Source: Alteromonas sp. a30 (GTDB lineage Bacteria > Pseudomonadota > Gammaproteobacteria > Enterobacterales > Alteromonadaceae). Taken from it: a stretch of DNA of 64,000 bases. The notes under the pieces are model-generated. The model saw only the letters and a list, made by a program, of their open reading frames with translations. It had not been told where the DNA came from and searched no databases. Numbering within the stretch: position 1 is the first letter of the stretch; the number at the start of each line of letters is the position of its first letter. Of the stretch, positions 50,910-61,523 are shown piece by piece. The translations under genes and the position numbers were made by a program. The stretch spans positions 1 through 64,000 of the forward strand of contig NZ_JABEPE010000017.1 in assembly GCF_026788005.1 (NCBI RefSeq), given 5' to 3'.

Positions 50910-51092
50910 TTACAAACCACCAAGACGTTCTGCTAATACTTTATAATTTTCAACATCTTTCCGGTCGAACAGGGGCTTTCCTTCAGAGTCTTGCTCTTTT
51001 GACTGCAACAAGCTTTCTCTTTCTAACCTTTCTACGCGCAGATCTTTAACGCCGAGATATTCGGCAACCTCACCTACAGTCATTAAACTCAT
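50910..51092 (-). CDS. small MerR/excisionase-type HTH protein
   Basis: About 60 residues forming one winged helix-turn-helix: LMTVGEVAEYLGVKDLRVERLERESLL, then a short wing (GKPLFDRKDVENYK). The start is taken at MSLMTVGEV; an ATG eight codons earlier is possible. Such single-domain proteins occur as regulators and as excisionases; no integrase is near, so a regulator is more likely. It is convergent with pepB. Confidence 0.7.
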   Translation of the reverse strand: MSLMTVGEVAEYLGVKDLRVERLERESLLQSKEQDSEGKPLFDRKDVENYKVLAERLGGL

Positions 51093-51324
51093 TCTTATTT
51101 TCCTCTCGTAATTCAACTCACCAAATTTTTTTCATGACTTATCTTTTGAATCGCTTATTAATTGATAGCACAATTTGTGCATAAGCAAAATACAAGGATA
51201 GATTCCCTCTTTTTTTCAGCTTTATCAACTCATCAATGATTCTTTGCATTGGGGGGCAATTGTCCTAGACTACGCCGCTAACAATCTTACTTTCATGCCA
51301 TACCACTTTAGAGCAGGATTCCCC

Positions 51325-51924
51325 TTGAAGAAAAAACTCACTTTATTCCAAGACGTTAGAGAGCTTCACTCATGGCGTGCCGTTGCCTTTAGCTGTGCTT
51401 TACTTGAACGTATGTTGCCAAACTATCATTTGTTTTGCAGTGCCACGGGATTTGCCGATAGTGCCGTCATGGATAACTTGCTACAAACACTTTGGAGCTG
51501 GGTCATTGACCCGAGAACCAAAATTAATCTCACAGTACAGCTTGAGAAACTGGAGGAAATTACCCCAGATACCAGCGAATTTGAGCATTTTGGTGTTTAT
51601 CCAGCGTTAGATTGCGCCATGTCGATGACCGCAGTATTTAACCTTCTCAATAAAGAGGATGAACAAGGTGCCGTTGTTGTTAGCAAGTTATCCCAAGGCA
51701 CCGTTGAAAACTTCATTGAATTTACAGACGAAGATGTTATTCAAGCGGAAGACCGAAGTGCAGCCATTAAGGCTCACCCTTTAATGCAGTGGGAGATTAG
51801 TACACAACAAGAAGTGCTGGATTTTGTTAAAACACATGACCGAAATAAAGAGTCAGTGCGCGCATTACGCGCGTTAGTTCGTGAGGAAGGAATGAGTAAT
51901 ATCGGCCTAGATATGGCGCACTAA
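51325..51924 (+). CDS. YjaG family protein (DUF416)
   Basis: Conserved soluble protein of unknown function related to E. coli YjaG. Matching stretches: WRAVAFSCALLERMLPNYHLFC, LEKLEEITPDTSEFEHFGVYPALDCAMSM and the C-terminal LRALVREEGMSNIGLD. The start is a TTG at 51325, because GCAGGA lies eight bases upstream and the resulting length matches YjaG; an ATG ten codons earlier is the alternative. Its end overlaps the convergent rsmD stop by four bases. Confidence 0.85.
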   Translation: MKKKLTLFQDVRELHSWRAVAFSCALLERMLPNYHLFCSATGFADSAVMDNLLQTLWSWVIDPRTKINLTVQLEKLEEITPDTSEFEHFGVYPALDCAMSMTAVFNLLNKEDEQGAVVVSKLSQGTVENFIEFTDEDVIQAEDRSAAIKAHPLMQWEISTQQEVLDFVKTHDRNKESVRALRALVREEGMSNIGLDMAH

Positions 51925-52577
51925 TCCGGGCTTAGCTGCAACAATTGGTAGCAAAAGCCTGCCGTTTCCTTTGTTTTTAGTGGCTGCCAAGGTTCTACAA
52001 TAGCAAGCGGAGCGGGTTGCTCCATTTCCACATACACTAAACCGGTTGGCGTTAACCAACCTTTTTCCACAATTTTCGTTAGCGTTGGCCCAACTAACCC
52101 CTTTCCAAAGGGTGGATCAACAAAAATAAGATCGTATGCCTGTGACGGTGATTGTAGGAAAAAATCGGCAGCCTCACCCAAATGCACTTGCGCCTGTTCA
52201 TTGTTAACCTTAAGCAAGCTAATGTTGGACTTAAGTTGTTTAACCGCAGCGGCATTCTTCTCAATGAATGTTACACTTTTGGCCCCCCGCGACAAAGCCT
52301 CAAACCCCAAACTACCGCTCCCCGCAAAAGCATCAATACAACGTAATCCATGAATATCCTGCATCAACCAATTAAATAGCGTTTCTTTAGTTCTATCTGT
52401 TGTAGGGCGTAAGCCGTCTGCACTCAACACTGGTAATTTACGACCTCGCCACTGACCACTAATAATACGAATTGAGCCCATTCTTTGTGCGGATTTTCCT
52501 TTTGAATTTGTATGTTGAGCAGGCTTTTTTCTGTGCTGCATTGAAGGTGTGTTCCCCTGTGGTATCATCTGGGCCAC
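51921..52577 (-). CDS. rsmD: 16S rRNA m2G966 methyltransferase
   Basis: Methylates G966 of 16S rRNA. Motifs are RIISGQWRGRKL at the conserved start, RPTTDRTKETLFNWL, the SAM-binding DAFAGSGSLGFEALSRGA and the catalytic FVDPPFG. There is a basic, polar N-terminal extension of about 33 residues, so the true start (GTG at 52577, ATG at 52568 or later) is uncertain. It is divergent from ftsY, its usual neighbour. Confidence 0.94.
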   Translation of the reverse strand: MAQMIPQGNTPSMQHRKKPAQHTNSKGKSAQRMGSIRIISGQWRGRKLPVLSADGLRPTTDRTKETLFNWLMQDIHGLRCIDAFAGSGSLGFEALSRGAKSVTFIEKNAAAVKQLKSNISLLKVNNEQAQVHLGEAADFFLQSPSQAYDLIFVDPPFGKGLVGPTLTKIVEKGWLTPTGLVYVEMEQPAPLAIVEPWQPLKTKETAGFCYQLLQLSPD

Positions 52578-52719
52578 AAAATTTTTGATTTGATCAGATT
52601 GGCCATTTTCTAGAAGTGTTCGCTAGTGTAGCAAGTTGTTTCTTAACCTTCATCTGCACAGGCACCCCGATGGCTCACTAATAACCTAGCTCACGCGCCT
52701 TTAAGGATTAATATTTCGT

Positions 52720-54009
<1,290 letters not shown>

Positions 54010-54018
54010 TGCAACTTT

Positions 54019-54720
54019 ATGATTAAATTCGATGATGTAAGCAAAACCTATCCCGGCGGACAGCAAGCATTAAGACGTGTCAGTTTTCACGTTGCTCCCG
54101 GCGAGCTCGTTTTTCTCACAGGGCATTCCGGCGCAGGGAAAAGCACTCTGCTAAAGCTCATTAGTATTATGGAGCGCCCAACGGTCGGTAACGTTTATAT
54201 CAATGGTCATAATTTAAACGAAATCACTCGTAAAGATATTGCTTACATTCGCCGCGATATCGGTATGATTTTCCAAAACCATCAATTGCTAATGGAGAAA
54301 AACGTGTTCGATAACGTTGCGTTGCCATTAATTATTGAAGGTTATACACGTAAGCAAATTGAAAAACGTGTCGATGCCGCACTGCACCGTGTTGGCTTAT
54401 TACGTAAAAAACGCAACCTCCCTATGATGTTATCCGGTGGTGAACAACAACGTGTTGGCATTGCCAGAGCCATTGTAAATAATCCGCCAATTTTGCTGGC
54501 TGATGAGCCCACAGGGAATCTCGATCCTGCCCTTTCCATGGAAATCATGAGTATTTTCGAAGACTATAATCAGGCTGGCGGATCCGTCTTTATCGCTACC
54601 CATGATTTAGGCTTAATTGCTCGTATGAAATATCGCACGCTCACCTTGAAACAAGGGCAAATGATCACCGATGGGTTAACGCAAAATTGGCAAGAGGACG
54701 GTCATGAGCCTGTTATTTAA
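54019..54720 (+). CDS. ftsE: cell division ATP-binding protein FtsE
   Basis: ABC ATPase of the divisome FtsEX complex that regulates septal peptidoglycan hydrolysis. Walker A GHSGAGKST, Q-loop FQNHQLL, signature LSGGEQQRVGIARAI and Walker B ILLADEPTGNLD are all intact. 233 residues, standard. It starts nine bases after ftsY and overlaps ftsX by 17 bases. Confidence 0.97.
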   Translation: MIKFDDVSKTYPGGQQALRRVSFHVAPGELVFLTGHSGAGKSTLLKLISIMERPTVGNVYINGHNLNEITRKDIAYIRRDIGMIFQNHQLLMEKNVFDNVALPLIIEGYTRKQIEKRVDAALHRVGLLRKKRNLPMMLSGGEQQRVGIARAIVNNPPILLADEPTGNLDPALSMEIMSIFEDYNQAGGSVFIATHDLGLIARMKYRTLTLKQGQMITDGLTQNWQEDGHEPVI

Positions 54721-55684
54721 AGGACGTAATCAAGGCGCGCAGCGCATCAAAGTATCAAAACTGCAAAAGTTATTCATGTTCTTTAGCGATAACCTGCGCC
54801 AAGCAGTTAGCAGCTTAGGTGAATTAACTCGTGCACCTTTTGCGTCTTTAATGACCATAGCCGTTCTAGGATTAAGTATCACCCTACCTGCGGCGCTTTA
54901 TGTCCTTGTCAAAAACTTAGACAGGGTGAGCAGCGATTGGCAGCAAGCTTCGGAAGTCTCCGTTTTCTTAAAAGAAAACATTGCCCAACAAGACATAGAA
55001 CAACTCATTAAACGCTTAAAAACATGGCCCGAAATTAAACGTTTAGAATACATCCCAGCAGATAAAGCCCTAGACGAATTCACTCAAACATCCGGGTTTG
55101 GCGATGCTTTACAATACTTAGAAAGCAACCCTTTACCCAACGTAATTCTGGTGTATCCCACATCGCGACACGCCCAACCCAATAGCGCCAGAGATCTACT
55201 AGATAGGCTACTCAGAGAACGAGAGGTGGAACTCGGTAAGCTAGATATTGAGTGGCTAGAACGGCTACATGCAATTGTTGCCATTGCTAAAGAGTTAGTT
55301 ACGCTAATTGCCGTATTACTGTTTGTATCCGTGATATTAACTGTTGGCAATACCATCCGCTTGAATATATACAATAAACGCGATGAAATTTTAGTTATGA
55401 AACTGGTGGGCGCAACCGATGGCTTTATTCAACGTCCGTTTATGTATACCGGTTTTTGGTATGGATTGCTGGGCGGCATAATGGCGTGGATTACCGTTGC
55501 CTTAATTTTGTGGTGGATGGGAAGTAGCATCGATAGAGTGATCAATCTTTACAACCAGTCATTTCAATTACGGGGTTTAGACTTTCCTATTTTAATAAGC
55601 ATGCTAGCCATTTCGGTTGGCTTAGGTTTACTTGGTTCTTATCTTTCGGTTAAACGTTACGTTGCCCAAATAGAACCCAAATAA
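54704..55684 (+). CDS. ftsX: cell division protein FtsX
   Basis: Integral membrane partner of FtsE. There are four predicted membrane helices: one near residue 55 (AVLGLSITLPAALYVLV) and three in the last 120 residues, with a periplasmic domain between. The FtsX signature LFVSVILTVGNTIRLNI and NKRDEILVMKLVGATDGFI are present. GAGGA precedes the ATG inside ftsE. Last gene of the operon. Confidence 0.95.
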   Translation: MSLLFKGRNQGAQRIKVSKLQKLFMFFSDNLRQAVSSLGELTRAPFASLMTIAVLGLSITLPAALYVLVKNLDRVSSDWQQASEVSVFLKENIAQQDIEQLIKRLKTWPEIKRLEYIPADKALDEFTQTSGFGDALQYLESNPLPNVILVYPTSRHAQPNSARDLLDRLLREREVELGKLDIEWLERLHAIVAIAKELVTLIAVLLFVSVILTVGNTIRLNIYNKRDEILVMKLVGATDGFIQRPFMYTGFWYGLLGGIMAWITVALILWWMGSSIDRVINLYNQSFQLRGLDFPILISMLAISVGLGLLGSYLSVKRYVAQIEPK

Positions 55685-55709
55685 GCTTAACCTATGCGAC
55701 ATTAGCCTT

Positions 55710-56924
55710 TTAAATACAGGCGACCATAGAGTTACTCCACACTATGGACTGATTATAAAGCCCGTGCAAAGTGCGTTGATCTACCTTGAGCATTGCTGCC
55801 AACTTTTTAGTTTTCCCCCAATTGGCTTGTTCAAATGTCTTCGCTAATTCCAAATAATAATTTAGGTTATTGTGCTGCCCGCATAAAGCGACTTTTAAAT
55901 CCTCACTAATCGGCAATTTCGCGACCAGATTTTCCATTTTTTGATCAAGCATCGCATCTAACATCGAAAACAAACCGACTAAAAAGCCTTTTGGCGGATT
56001 TTCATCGTCACCGCGCGCTTTTGCCAATAATTCACAAAACTTGGCTCTAACAAGCGACAAATTAAGAACTTCAGGTGGCTTTTCTTCACCCAAATTAGCC
56101 AACGCTAACAAGGCAACAAACTTCTTCACCTCTGAAGCCCCCATATAATTTAAAGCATGGCGTAATGAAGTTATCTTCTCGCGTTTATTAAAGAGAGGAT
56201 TGTTAATAAATCGCAAAAGCATGTAAGACAGGGAAACTTCACGTTCTATGATGTTATTGATGACATCATAGTTCATTTCGACTTTGGCGCTCTCGGACAC
56301 CAACTGAAGTAGAGATAGCTTCGCTGCCGGTAATTCCCGCTTTCTAATGATCTCTGGTTGTTCAAAGAAAAAGCCTTGAAATAAATCGAAGCCCAATTCT
56401 TTGCAGATTGAAAATTGTTCGTAAGTTTCAACTTTCTGCGCAACAAGCCGAATACCAAAGCGCAAGTAACGCGATGCTTGTTGCTTAAATTTATCTGGAG
56501 AGAAACTGGTGATATCGATTTTTATCAGAGAGGTAAAAGGCAGTAACGGCTCCCACTTTAAATCAAAATCGTGATCGTCCAGTGCAATTTGAAACCCTTT
56601 GTTTTTTAATTTCTGACAGGATGCGATCAGTTCATCATTAATGGGGGCTGACTCCACTAACTCGATTACGACTTGTTTTGGGTCAAGTGAAGCGGGGAAA
56701 TGGTTCAACAACACATCATCATAGAAGTTTAAGTAAGCAATTTTTCCCCCTGTAATTTCCTCCAACCCCAGCGTTAAATGGGCATTGGTAATAATTTTAG
56801 AGGTTGCTTCATCCGGTTGGATATTTGGAAAACTATTACGTTTGCCATCTCTGAAAAATAGTTCATAACCGTGAACATTTAAGTCACTGTCTAATATCGC
56901 CTGACGCGCTACATAGGCAAACAT
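55710..56924 (-). CDS. YuxH-type EAL-HDOD signalling protein, catalytically degenerate
   Basis: Two-domain regulator. The N-terminal EAL-like domain starts ARQAILDSDLNVHGYELFFRDG; the EAL motif itself reads ELF, and the later DDFG-type motif is DDHD, so diguanylate phosphodiesterase activity is unlikely. The C-terminal HDOD domain (ISLSYMLLRFINNPLFNKREKITSLRHALNYMGASEVKKF type) is non-enzymatic. Such proteins usually act as protein-protein adaptors in motility or c-di-GMP-linked control. 404 residues, a normal length for this class. It is convergent with ftsX and stands alone. The partner is unknown. Confidence 0.88.
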   Translation of the reverse strand: MFAYVARQAILDSDLNVHGYELFFRDGKRNSFPNIQPDEATSKIITNAHLTLGLEEITGGKIAYLNFYDDVLLNHFPASLDPKQVVIELVESAPINDELIASCQKLKNKGFQIALDDHDFDLKWEPLLPFTSLIKIDITSFSPDKFKQQASRYLRFGIRLVAQKVETYEQFSICKELGFDLFQGFFFEQPEIIRKRELPAAKLSLLQLVSESAKVEMNYDVINNIIEREVSLSYMLLRFINNPLFNKREKITSLRHALNYMGASEVKKFVALLALANLGEEKPPEVLNLSLVRAKFCELLAKARGDDENPPKGFLVGLFSMLDAMLDQKMENLVAKLPISEDLKVALCGQHNNLNYYLELAKTFEQANWGKTKKLAAMLKVDQRTLHGLYNQSIVWSNSMVACI

Positions 56925-57195
56925 AACTCACCCTTTATAGGCAGAATAATTTTCGAATTAATCTGCTCAACTTCAGTTTATGTTAATGCTACTGTACGAA
57001 AATATAAGAAACGTTAAATCGACAAAGTCAGTAGTAATGTATACGGAAATCCATTGGGCATAATTTTAATACGCCTACTATGAGAAAGAAATAGCCTTTC
57101 CTTAAGGTTCTATGATATTTGTATCACGGAATTATCATTGGCGAAGTTTACACTGCTATGCTAACCTTTGAGCGCGTAATTTTAAGAGGTATATA

Positions 57196-58047
57196 ATGAG
57201 CACAAACATGCAATCAATGGCTTTAAGCGTTCCTCAAACAGGAAGCTTGGATGCCTATGTGCAGTACGTTAGTAGCATCAAAATGCTTTCCGCTGAGGAA
57301 GAAAAGGAATTAGCAACGCGTCTTCGGGAAGAAGAGGACTTAGAGTCAGCACGTAAACTTGTTTTGTCTCACCTTCGCTTCGTAGTGCATATTGCTAAGT
57401 CTTACTCAGGATACGGTCTGCCACAGGCTGATTTAATTCAAGAAGGTAATATTGGATTAATGAAGGCGGTAAAGCGCTTTGACCCAACAGTTGGTGTCCG
57501 CTTAGTTTCATTTGCAGTTCATTGGATCAAAGCCGAAATTCACGAATTCGTTCTTCGCAACTGGCGCATTGTTAAAGTAGCGACAACAAAAGCGCAACGT
57601 AAATTATTTTTTAATTTGCGCAAAGCCAAAAAACGTTTGGGTTGGTTTAGCCAAGAAGAAGTACAAACCGTTGCTAGCGAACTTGGTGTTAGCGAAAAAG
57701 AAGTGCTTCAAATGGAAGCCCGAATGAGTAGCCAAGACCAAGCATTTGATTTGTCCGCAGATGACGACGAATCAGGCAGCTTCGCCCCAGTCCAGTTTTT
57801 AGAAGATAAATCTGAAAATGTGGAAACGGCTGTAATTAATGCGGATTGGGACAAAGATACACATGGTCGCTTATATGCGGCTATCAAAACGCTTGATGAG
57901 CGTAGCCAACATATTATTCAAACACGTTGGTTAGCTGAAGAAAAAACAACATTGCAAGATTTAGCGGATAAATATCAGGTATCGGCTGAACGTGTAAGAC
58001 AAATTGAAAAAAATGCAATGAAGAAGCTTCAAGAAGCTATTCAGTAA
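57196..58047 (+). CDS. rpoH: heat-shock sigma factor sigma-32
   Basis: Directs RNA polymerase to heat-shock promoters. Region 2 is complete ([43 protein letters not shown]), with RpoH-type [23 protein letters not shown] just after (the RpoH box), and region 4 ends [18 protein letters not shown]. 283 residues, typical. GAGG-like AAGAGGT lies six bases before the ATG. It follows ftsYEX, separated by the opposing EAL-HDOD gene. Confidence 0.97.
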   Translation: MSTNMQSMALSVPQTGSLDAYVQYVSSIKMLSAEEEKELATRLREEEDLESARKLVLSHLRFVVHIAKSYSGYGLPQADLIQEGNIGLMKAVKRFDPTVGVRLVSFAVHWIKAEIHEFVLRNWRIVKVATTKAQRKLFFNLRKAKKRLGWFSQEEVQTVASELGVSEKEVLQMEARMSSQDQAFDLSADDDESGSFAPVQFLEDKSENVETAVINADWDKDTHGRLYAAIKTLDERSQHIIQTRWLAEEKTTLQDLADKYQVSAERVRQIEKNAMKKLQEAIQ

Positions 58048-58067
58048 TTTTTTAATTTCCATAAATA

Positions 58068-58098
58068 AAAAAACGGTCCTCTTAGGACCGTTTTTTAT
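58068..58098. terminator. strong bidirectional terminator after rpoH
   Basis: Perfect 13-base stem (AAAAAACGGTCCT / AGGACCGTTTTTT) with a CTT loop, flanked by A-run and T-run. It lies between the convergent rpoH and GNAT-thioesterase genes and should stop transcription from both sides. Confidence 0.92.
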
Positions 58099-58124
58099 TA
58101 TCTAAACAGGTAGTAAGCCCAAAC

Positions 58125-59036
58125 TTACTCTTCTAAATCCGTCTCCGGCAATATCCAATATACACCTTCAAATTCAGCTACAGCCCGATCAACATCCTGA
58201 ATTTTCACAGTCACCGTCAAGCGGTTCTTCTTTCCACGCTTTAAGTATTCAAAGTCACCCGACATTGTTTCAATATTACACACAGCTCTAGGTTCAGAAG
58301 TCACAGGCTTATGATAGTGAATATCAGCATCACCTAGGACAATTTCACCTGCCAATCCTTTTTGCTTCATTTGCAAAAAGATCATGCCCCATCCAGTTAA
58401 TGTAGCTAAAGAAAAAATACTTCCCGCAAACATGGTGCCATGTAAATTAATGTTTCGCCCTAATGATGCTCTGACTTCAAGCGCATGACCGGTGTACTGA
58501 TACAGTTTGATTCCCATATGTTCAGTAATAGGGATGGTTTCGTACCACGTTTTTTGTAATTCCTCACACCAATTTGGATGAAGCCGCACAGCCCCTTGAT
58601 GAGCTAACTTTTTCAACATTTGCTGACGTCGTTGCATATCAAGCTCTTTAGGACCAAGCTCTTGGACTTCAAAGCCACAACTTCTGAAAAACTCAACCGA
58701 AGTATCCATACTATTGGTCACGATACGCTCAACCCCCATTTTCCGAGCGACTTCTTCTAACGCAAAAACAATCATCTGACCGAGGCCTTTACCTCGCATA
58801 TCATTACTGACTGCAATATGCTTAATTTGCGCTTCTTCGGGAGTGTTTAAGTGCACTCGACCAACAGCAATAACATTACCTTCACCGTCTTTGATCATAC
58901 GATGTTCAGCGACGGTCTCATACTCATCTTTCTCAGATCCTTCAGGCAAATTAAAGGGCTCTCGAAGAATTTGCCATCGAAAATGGAAATAAGCATTGAG
59001 GTCTTGCTCATCACTTGGAATACTTATCTTATACAC
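58125..59036 (-). CDS. GNAT acetyltransferase fused to YiiD-type hotdog thioesterase
   Basis: Bifunctional architecture. The N-terminal half is a GNAT domain (IKHIAVSNDMRGKGLGQMIVFALEE, acetyl-CoA motif A), and the C-terminal half is a YiiD_C thioesterase-like hotdog domain (LHGTMFAGSIFSLATLTGWG, DADIHYHKPVTSEP). The natural substrates are unknown; the hotdog half likely handles acyl-CoA or acyl-ACP. The start is taken at a GTG (59036) with GAAAGG six bases upstream rather than a TTG seven codons earlier. It is divergent from the spermidine synthase-like gene. Confidence 0.85.
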   Translation of the reverse strand: MYKISIPSDEQDLNAYFHFRWQILREPFNLPEGSEKDEYETVAEHRMIKDGEGNVIAVGRVHLNTPEEAQIKHIAVSNDMRGKGLGQMIVFALEEVARKMGVERIVTNSMDTSVEFFRSCGFEVQELGPKELDMQRRQQMLKKLAHQGAVRLHPNWCEELQKTWYETIPITEHMGIKLYQYTGHALEVRASLGRNINLHGTMFAGSIFSLATLTGWGMIFLQMKQKGLAGEIVLGDADIHYHKPVTSEPRAVCNIETMSGDFEYLKRGKKNRLTVTVKIQDVDRAVAEFEGVYWILPETDLEE

Positions 59037-59126
59037 AAAGGACCTTTCTCGTTGCAAAGGAATGGTTCATATAACCTACCCCGATCAAAATTGTGCCATT
59101 ATTAAGGCGCTTTATAACAAACAAGG

Positions 59127-59894
59127 GTGATTCCTATTCTGTTTAATATTGATAAAGAACTCTGTTCCGGCGACATCTTACATTTTTCAAAAAACAACTT
59201 AGAAAGCATGTCAGTCCAACAAAACGCACACTATCGATGGTTGGAAATTTCAGGCACGATACAAACGGTTATGGATATGTCTGACCCACACATCCCTGTT
59301 CTGCCTCACCTACACGGAATGCTACTCAGCCTTTATTACTTAGACACTAAGCCACAAAAAATGTTCGAGTTAGGATTAGGTGGAGGTGCATTACAACGCT
59401 TTTTCCATCATCATTTTCCAACAGCCTCTTTTTGCTCAGCGGAACTAGACGAGCGCGTCATCGACTATTACGTGAAATTCTTTGCTGACACTATTGAGGC
59501 ACCAGAATCTTATATTGTTCATGCGAACGCTCAAGACATCGTACAACATGAAAGCGATATCGACCTACTTTTTGTCGATTTATTTTCCGGTAGTGCTCCT
59601 CCAGACTTTATTAACGACATCTCATTTTACGAAAATTGTTTCAACGCTATAAACGACTCGGGAATTGTCGTTATTAATCTACTACCGTTAGGCGAAATCC
59701 AAACTCTAGATGTAGAGTCATTACTACTTAAAGTAAGTGGTTACACACCTGCTATTTTTAGCATCCCTTTTTACAAAAACCGAATTCTCATTGCTGCTAA
59801 ACGGCGACTGGGTAGAATCCCTTTCACACAAAAATTTCAGCAGTTTTGTGAGAAGCTTGATATTGAGTTGATGAATATTCTACAACTCAAATAA
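59127..59894 (+). CDS. spermidine synthase-like Rossmann methyltransferase-fold protein
   Basis: A 255-residue soluble protein of the spermidine/spermine synthase superfamily. The nucleotide-binding loop reads MFELGLGGGALQRFF, then AELDERVIDYY, and DLLFVDLFSGSAPPDF covers the catalytic-Asp region. It lacks the full polyamine-site residues I would expect in SpeE, so a methyltransferase or an unknown aminopropyl-type reaction is possible. The start is a GTG; AAGG sits too close, so it could begin further in. It is convergent with dtd, eight bases apart. Confidence 0.75.
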   Translation: MIPILFNIDKELCSGDILHFSKNNLESMSVQQNAHYRWLEISGTIQTVMDMSDPHIPVLPHLHGMLLSLYYLDTKPQKMFELGLGGGALQRFFHHHFPTASFCSAELDERVIDYYVKFFADTIEAPESYIVHANAQDIVQHESDIDLLFVDLFSGSAPPDFINDISFYENCFNAINDSGIVVINLLPLGEIQTLDVESLLLKVSGYTPAIFSIPFYKNRILIAAKRRLGRIPFTQKFQQFCEKLDIELMNILQLK

Positions 59895-59902
59895 GCTCAC
59901 TT

Positions 59903-60340
59903 TTACACGGAAAGTTGAAACGTTACTGGACCATCATTTAACAAACTTACTTGCATGTCTGCCCCAAATTGCCCAGTTTCACAAAGTAGGCCCTGTGCTT
60001 TTATTTGCTCTACAAAGTCACAATACAATCGCTCCCCTTGTTCGGGTGTGGCGCCACTCGAAAAACTGGGGCGATTGCCTTTGCGCGTATCTACAACCAA
60101 TGTGAACTGAGACACAACAAGCACACTTCCTTCAACTTGCTTCACGTTTAAGTTCATTTTTCCTGCCTCATCGGAAAAAATACGATAGCCAGCCACTCGC
60201 TCAGCTAAACGCTTGGTTTTAGCCTCATCATCCTCTTTTTCCACACCTAACAGCACTAACAAGCCAGCGCCTATTTCGCCCACAATCTCATTATTTACTT
60301 CTACTTTGGCATGTTTAACTCGTTGTATTAACGCGATCAT
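59903..60340 (-). CDS. dtd: D-aminoacyl-tRNA deacylase
   Basis: Removes D-amino acids (and misplaced glycine) from tRNA. The two active-site motifs are intact: SQFTL in the middle and NDGPVT near the C-terminus. [13 protein letters not shown] and [13 protein letters not shown] are typical. 145 residues, standard length. Housekeeping quality control. Confidence 0.97.
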   Translation of the reverse strand: MIALIQRVKHAKVEVNNEIVGEIGAGLLVLLGVEKEDDEAKTKRLAERVAGYRIFSDEAGKMNLNVKQVEGSVLVVSQFTLVVDTRKGNRPSFSSGATPEQGERLYCDFVEQIKAQGLLCETGQFGADMQVSLLNDGPVTFQLSV

Positions 60341-60576
60341 TTTTTCCTTCCACTCAATCTTTTACACCAGTGCGCTTCACTCTCAATCACCTACGACTAT
60401 AAATGCTAATCCCCCACTAACGTTGACCTGAAACCCAATAGCCATCGTGCTTCAGATAAGACTTTACGTTTACTCATCTACTGAGAAATGATGATTAATC
60501 ACATGAAGTTAGACAAAGAATCTAACAAAAAAGGCCAATTTTTGCTTGTATAGGAGCCCAGATTACACTAGCGTTT

Positions 60577-60608
60577 TCAATGTAGTGAAACACTAAATTC
60601 TACATTGA
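60577..60608. promoter_or_regulatory. perfect inverted repeat before the small membrane-protein gene
   Basis: TCAATGTAG and CTACATTGA are separated by 14 bases and end 24 bases before the start codon at 60633. There is no T-run. It may be an operator for a dimeric regulator or a leader hairpin. Confidence 0.5.
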
Positions 60609-60632
60609 TGACTTAAGTTCAAAGGAGTTTTT

Positions 60633-60869
60633 ATGGCGAGTCAAGGTTCTGGTGGCAATGTTATTGCCGCAATCTGTAATATCTTTTTCCCGGGATTAGG
60701 GCAACTAGTTCAAGGCCGAATATTAAGAGCAATTATGTTCTTCCTCGTCACCGCTATTTGCTACGGTTTAGCGGCAACTGTCATTCTTTTCATCCTTTGG
60801 CCTGTGGGGGCGATCTTCCACATTTGGTCTATTATTGACGCTGCCAAATACAATAGTTATGCACCTTAG
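60633..60869 (+). CDS. small membrane protein, 78 residues
   Basis: Two hydrophobic segments are visible: one near residues 10-25 (AAICNIFFPGLGQLVQG, the PGLGQL turn seen in TM2-type and related small membrane proteins) and a long one near 31-60 (IMFFLVTAICYGLAATVILFILWP). AAAGGAG lies before the ATG, so it is well translated. The function is unknown. It ends 13 bases before the DUF2959 lipoprotein gene, with which it forms an operon. Confidence 0.75.
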   Translation: MASQGSGGNVIAAICNIFFPGLGQLVQGRILRAIMFFLVTAICYGLAATVILFILWPVGAIFHIWSIIDAAKYNSYAP

Positions 60870-60882
60870 GTACACTTATACT

Positions 60883-61521
60883 ATGTTGCGAACATTATTC
60901 GTCGTTATTGCTCTGCTCTTAGCGGGTTGCCAATCCGCTTACTACTCTGCATGGGAAAAGTTAGGCGTTGAGAAGCGCGATATTTTATCCGACAGAGTGG
61001 AATCTGCTAAATCTGCACAGGAAGACGCGCAAAAGCAATTTGCTGATGCGTTAGAACAACTCAGCGCGTTGATTTCATTCGATGGTGGCGAACTTCAAGA
61101 TACTTATGAAGCATTGAAAGATCAGTATCAAAGCAGTAAAGACAGCGCAGATAGAGTCGGCGACAAAATTGACAGCATCGAAAATGTTGCTGAAGCGTTG
61201 TTTGATGAGTGGGAAGAGGAACTGACTCAGTACAGTAATGAAAGTTTAAGACGAAAAAGCGAGCAGCAACTAAAAACAACCCAGCGCCGTTATTCAAAGT
61301 TGATACGGGCCATGCGAAAAGCGGAAGCCAGCATGGAACCAGTATTAACAACACTTAATGACAATGTGCTGTTTTTGAAACATAACTTAAACGCGAGTGC
61401 GATTGGAGCATTGCAAGGTGAGTTAGAACAAATTCAAAAAGAAATACAGATGCTTATATCTGAGATGAATTTGTCGATTTCACAATCAGAAGAATTCATC
61501 AGCTTGCTCAATAGCAACTAA
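60883..61521 (+). CDS. DUF2959 family lipoprotein
   Basis: Exported lipoprotein: VVIALLLAGC is a clean lipobox when the start is the ATG at 60883 (MLRTLFVV). The mature part is almost entirely helical and charged (SAKSAQEDAQKQFADALEQLS, QKEIQMLISEMN), consistent with coiled coils. SAYYSAWEKLGVEKRDILSDRVE is the DUF2959 start. It probably sits at the outer membrane; the function is unknown. It is convergent with yihY, three bases apart. Confidence 0.82.
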   Translation: MLRTLFVVIALLLAGCQSAYYSAWEKLGVEKRDILSDRVESAKSAQEDAQKQFADALEQLSALISFDGGELQDTYEALKDQYQSSKDSADRVGDKIDSIENVAEALFDEWEEELTQYSNESLRRKSEQQLKTTQRRYSKLIRAMRKAEASMEPVLTTLNDNVLFLKHNLNASAIGALQGELEQIQKEIQMLISEMNLSISQSEEFISLLNSN

Positions 61522-61523
61522 GC

